Positions 5,800 through 7,888 of a DNA stretch of 7,888 bases are shown here, one piece after another; within the stretch, counting starts at the first letter, position 1; each line of letters begins with the position of its first letter. Source of the stretch: Methanimicrococcus sp. (GTDB taxonomy: Archaea > Halobacteriota > Methanosarcinia > Methanosarcinales > Methanosarcinaceae); the NCBI GenBank assembly GCA_009776675.1, contig WRNK01000052.1, positions 1 through 7,888 on the forward strand. The letters are read 5' to 3'. Below the pieces are notes generated by a model. The model did not search any database, had not been told where the DNA came from, and worked only from the letters and a program-made list of their open reading frames with translations. Both the position numbers and the translations under genes were made by a program.

Positions 5800-7888
5800 T
5801 TAAATGCGCATGTTTCTCGGATCAGTTCGTGTTCTATCGATCAGCTCTTGCTTTTTGCCGGCGTTCCAGCCGTCTACAGACTGCAGGTATCCAGTGATGC
5901 GTGAGAGGTGATCAATGTTTGAGGAGCCGCATTTCGGGCAGCATTCTTTTATTCCGGAGGCAACGTAGCCTTCGTCTTTGCAAACCGTCATGTCGCGTGT
6001 GAAAGCGAAGTAGCCGGTGTGTGTATTTTTGGCAATGTGCATGGCCATTTCCTGAAGTCCGTCAGGGTCGGGAACGCCTTCGCCAAGCCAAATGTGAAGA
6101 ATATTTCCGCCGTCAACAATCGGGAAGAAGGTTTGTTCATAATTGATGCGTTCGATGACTGAAATGTCCGCCCCCGGCGGGATGTGTGTCCCGTTTGTGT
6201 AGTAAACTGGTAAATCTTTAGAACTGCCAAATTCTTTTTTGGTCAGCTCCACATCGCCGTTCATGTTCTTTTCTGCCTTTTCTGCATATTCTGGGTGCAG
6301 CAAGTCTGAGACAGCAAATCTTTGAGCGGTGGTTTCAGCCGGCGTTCGGGCAAGGGCAATTGTAATGCCGGCATCTGTAGACAGCTTTTGTGCGTACATC
6401 TTCATCTCGTACATGATGCGAATGGCGAATTTGTAGGAATCTTTGGATTCATGAATGGCATGACCTGTGTGGTACTTGACCATTTCGTTAATGCCGACAA
6501 CGCCGATGGTGTAGACCAAACTGCTGAAATCAACAGCAACGGTTCCGAGTTTTCCTGTGTTTGGATCCTTTGGGGTCATGGAAGCAAACGGAATGCGGTT
6601 GCAGTCTAACAAGTGATCCATCCATTTCTTTTTCACACGGAAAACTTCCACGGACTTGTTCATCAAATACTTTAATTCTGCCAACAACTTTTCATCATCG
6701 TGATTGGCTTTGTAAGCAGCACGCGGGCAGTTTAAGGACATGACCATCCAAGAGCCCATTGAAAAGTGTTTGCCGTCTCGGAAGTATAATTTGTCATCAA
6801 ATTGAACATCATCTTCGGGGTTGGCGGAAAATTGGTAAGCACAGCATTGGTAACAGCTGATGCCGTCACCGGCACCGCGGTATTCGGGAATTTGGTTGTC
6901 AAAGTACGGCGTTCCAAATTTGGCTGCCAATTCAAACGTTAAGCGGTATAAAGCCTTGTAAGACAAGACATCGGGGTTTTTGGCATTGAAGGCTTCGTCT
7001 TCTTCCATAAAGTCCGGCTCAATGGAAATTTCGGGCTTTGGGAAGCTGAAGGGTTTGCCCCAAGCATCGCCTTGAAGCATCACGACCATCAAAGCTTTAA
7101 ACGCTTTACGAACTTCTTTTTCAAGTTCGCCGTATGTCCAAAGTTTGGCATTTTCGCCATCCCAAATTTTGCCCATGGCAATGACCGGCTTGTTGCGCCA
7201 GAGTTTTGGAACCCCGGGCGACAGCTGAACCGACGAAAAAACCGTCTGGCCGCCGCGCGCACACATCATCTGCATCATTTCATAAACAAACATCTGCATG
7301 AGCTGCTCAAGTTCCTTGTCTGTTTTGTCAACAAAATACGGTGCAAGGAAGGTTAAGAAGTTGTAAAAACCCTGGCCGCCGGCAAAGTTTGTCTGTGCCG
7401 ACCCCATGACTTTGACGGCGTGCAGTATGGCAACTTCCGCTTTCATGGCCGGACCGGCAACGCTGGACTGGATGCCGACACCGTCAGGCATTAAACCGTA
7501 GTAAAAGAAATATCGGAGATCCCAGTCTTGACAAAACGGACGTGTTCCGAAGTATTCCAAATCGTGAATATGGAAATCACCGTTTAAGTGAAGGTCAGCC
7601 AACTCACCGGGCATGAGCAAAAGATTTTGTTCTTTGGACATTTTGTCCGCTTTCTTTTTGTGAGATGTTTCAGCATTATCCAGTTGATTGGCGTTGTCGT
7701 GGGATTCAAAACCAAGACCTGAATCAATTTCACAAGCGTCATAAACGGAAGCGCCGACTCTCGTCATAACATTGCGCCATTCTATGCGGTTGCGTTCCAA
7801 TAGAACACAATTGACAAGTTCGCGAACAAGCGGTCCGGACAGGAATTGAAGATTCATTTGACGAACACGAGATTCGACATCTTTTGCG
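5800..7888 (-). CDS. nrdD: Anaerobic (class III) ribonucleoside-triphosphate reductase, 5' end outside window
   Basis: NrdD reduces ribonucleoside triphosphates to deoxynucleotides using an oxygen-sensitive glycyl radical made by the NrdG activase. The frame is open to the right edge; ten residues precede the first ATG at 7857 and continue the family pattern, so that ATG is internal and a probable N-terminal ATP-cone is cut off. Numbering from that Met: FHIHDL (95-100) and the first active-site cysteine region, RPFCQDWD (C109); a second cysteine cluster, SCYQCC (C335, C338, C339), at the expected finger loop; NCPRAAY (376-382); the C-terminal zinc site with C626, C639, C640 and C643; and the radical glycine G656 in SRITGYL followed by the typical GWNAGKKQEL. 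The zinc site is unusual in having Glu at 629. No nrdG lies downstream. The gene ends at a strong hairpin. Confidence 0.95.
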   Translation of the reverse strand, partial: AKDVESRVRQMNLQFLSGPLVRELVNCVLLERNRIEWRNVMTRVGASVYDACEIDSGLGFESHDNANQLDNAETSHKKKADKMSKEQNLLLMPGELADLHLNGDFHIHDLEYFGTRPFCQDWDLRYFFYYGLMPDGVGIQSSVAGPAMKAEVAILHAVKVMGSAQTNFAGGQGFYNFLTFLAPYFVDKTDKELEQLMQMFVYEMMQMMCARGGQTVFSSVQLSPGVPKLWRNKPVIAMGKIWDGENAKLWTYGELEKEVRKAFKALMVVMLQGDAWGKPFSFPKPEISIEPDFMEEDEAFNAKNPDVLSYKALYRLTFELAAKFGTPYFDNQIPEYRGAGDGISCYQCCAYQFSANPEDDVQFDDKLYFRDGKHFSMGSWMVMSLNCPRAAYKANHDDEKLLAELKYLMNKSVEVFRVKKKWMDHLLDCNRIPFASMTPKDPNTGKLGTVAVDFSSLVYTIGVVGINEMVKYHTGHAIHESKDSYKFAIRIMYEMKMYAQKLSTDAGITIALARTPAETTAQRFAVSDLLHPEYAEKAEKNMNGDVELTKKEFGSSKDLPVYYTNGTHIPPGADISVIERINYEQTFFPIVDGGNILHIWLGEGVPDPDGLQEMAMHIAKNTHTGYFAFTRDMTVCKDEGYVASGIKECCPKCGSSNIDHLSRITGYLQSVDGWNAGKKQELIDRTRTDPRNMRI

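Noticed and set aside
6322..7356. Several plus-strand frames of 60-95 residues within the nrdD region.
   Set aside because: All lie antisense to an unambiguous NrdD reading frame and show no family motif.

Overview
The window reads as a piece of a euryarchaeal chromosome, most likely from an anaerobic methanogen of the Methanomicrobia type. The archaeal markers are a Hef helicase-nuclease, a UPF0147 protein, a zinc-ribbon protein of the Sjogren/scleroderma autoantigen 1 family, TATA-like boxes about 25 bases before inferred transcript starts, and GGTGA/GAGGT ribosome sites. An oxygen-sensitive class III ribonucleotide reductase indicates strict anaerobic life. The A+T-rich composition excludes no lineage, so the lineage call is inference only.

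Layout from left to right. (1) 2-877 (+) is an intact arginase-family ureohydrolase, probably agmatinase. (2) 946-1384 (-) is a small operon: a UPF0147 gene followed 34 bases later by a 43-residue membrane microprotein with a Cys/Lys-rich tail. A bidirectional hairpin terminator separates it from the agmatinase gene. (3) 1638-2075 (+) is the zinc-ribbon/coiled-coil protein, preceded by a TATA box and an overlapping 16-codon lysine-rich mini-ORF. (4) 2142-4598 (-) is the complete 818-residue Hef. It converges on the zinc-ribbon gene across two adjacent hairpins, one suited to each strand. (5) 4838-5592 (+) is an A+T-rich overlapping gene pair that resembles a distant HicB/HicA-type toxin-antitoxin or RNA-binding module, with an inverted repeat just downstream of its TATA box. 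(6) 5800 to the right edge (-) is class III (anaerobic) ribonucleoside-triphosphate reductase NrdD. Its 5' end lies outside the window, and a strong hairpin with a T run ends it.

The genes do not form one pathway. Agmatinase feeds polyamine synthesis, Hef handles stalled or branched replication forks, and NrdD makes deoxynucleotides. UPF0147, the zinc-ribbon protein and the microprotein have no established role. The most unusual parts are the TA-like pair with its possible operator, the Cys/Lys-rich microprotein, the mini-ORF ahead of the zinc-ribbon gene, and a modified cysteine set in the NrdD zinc site. There is no sign of IS elements, CRISPR arrays, tRNA or rRNA. No gene-free stretch exceeds 300 bases; the longest is about 240.
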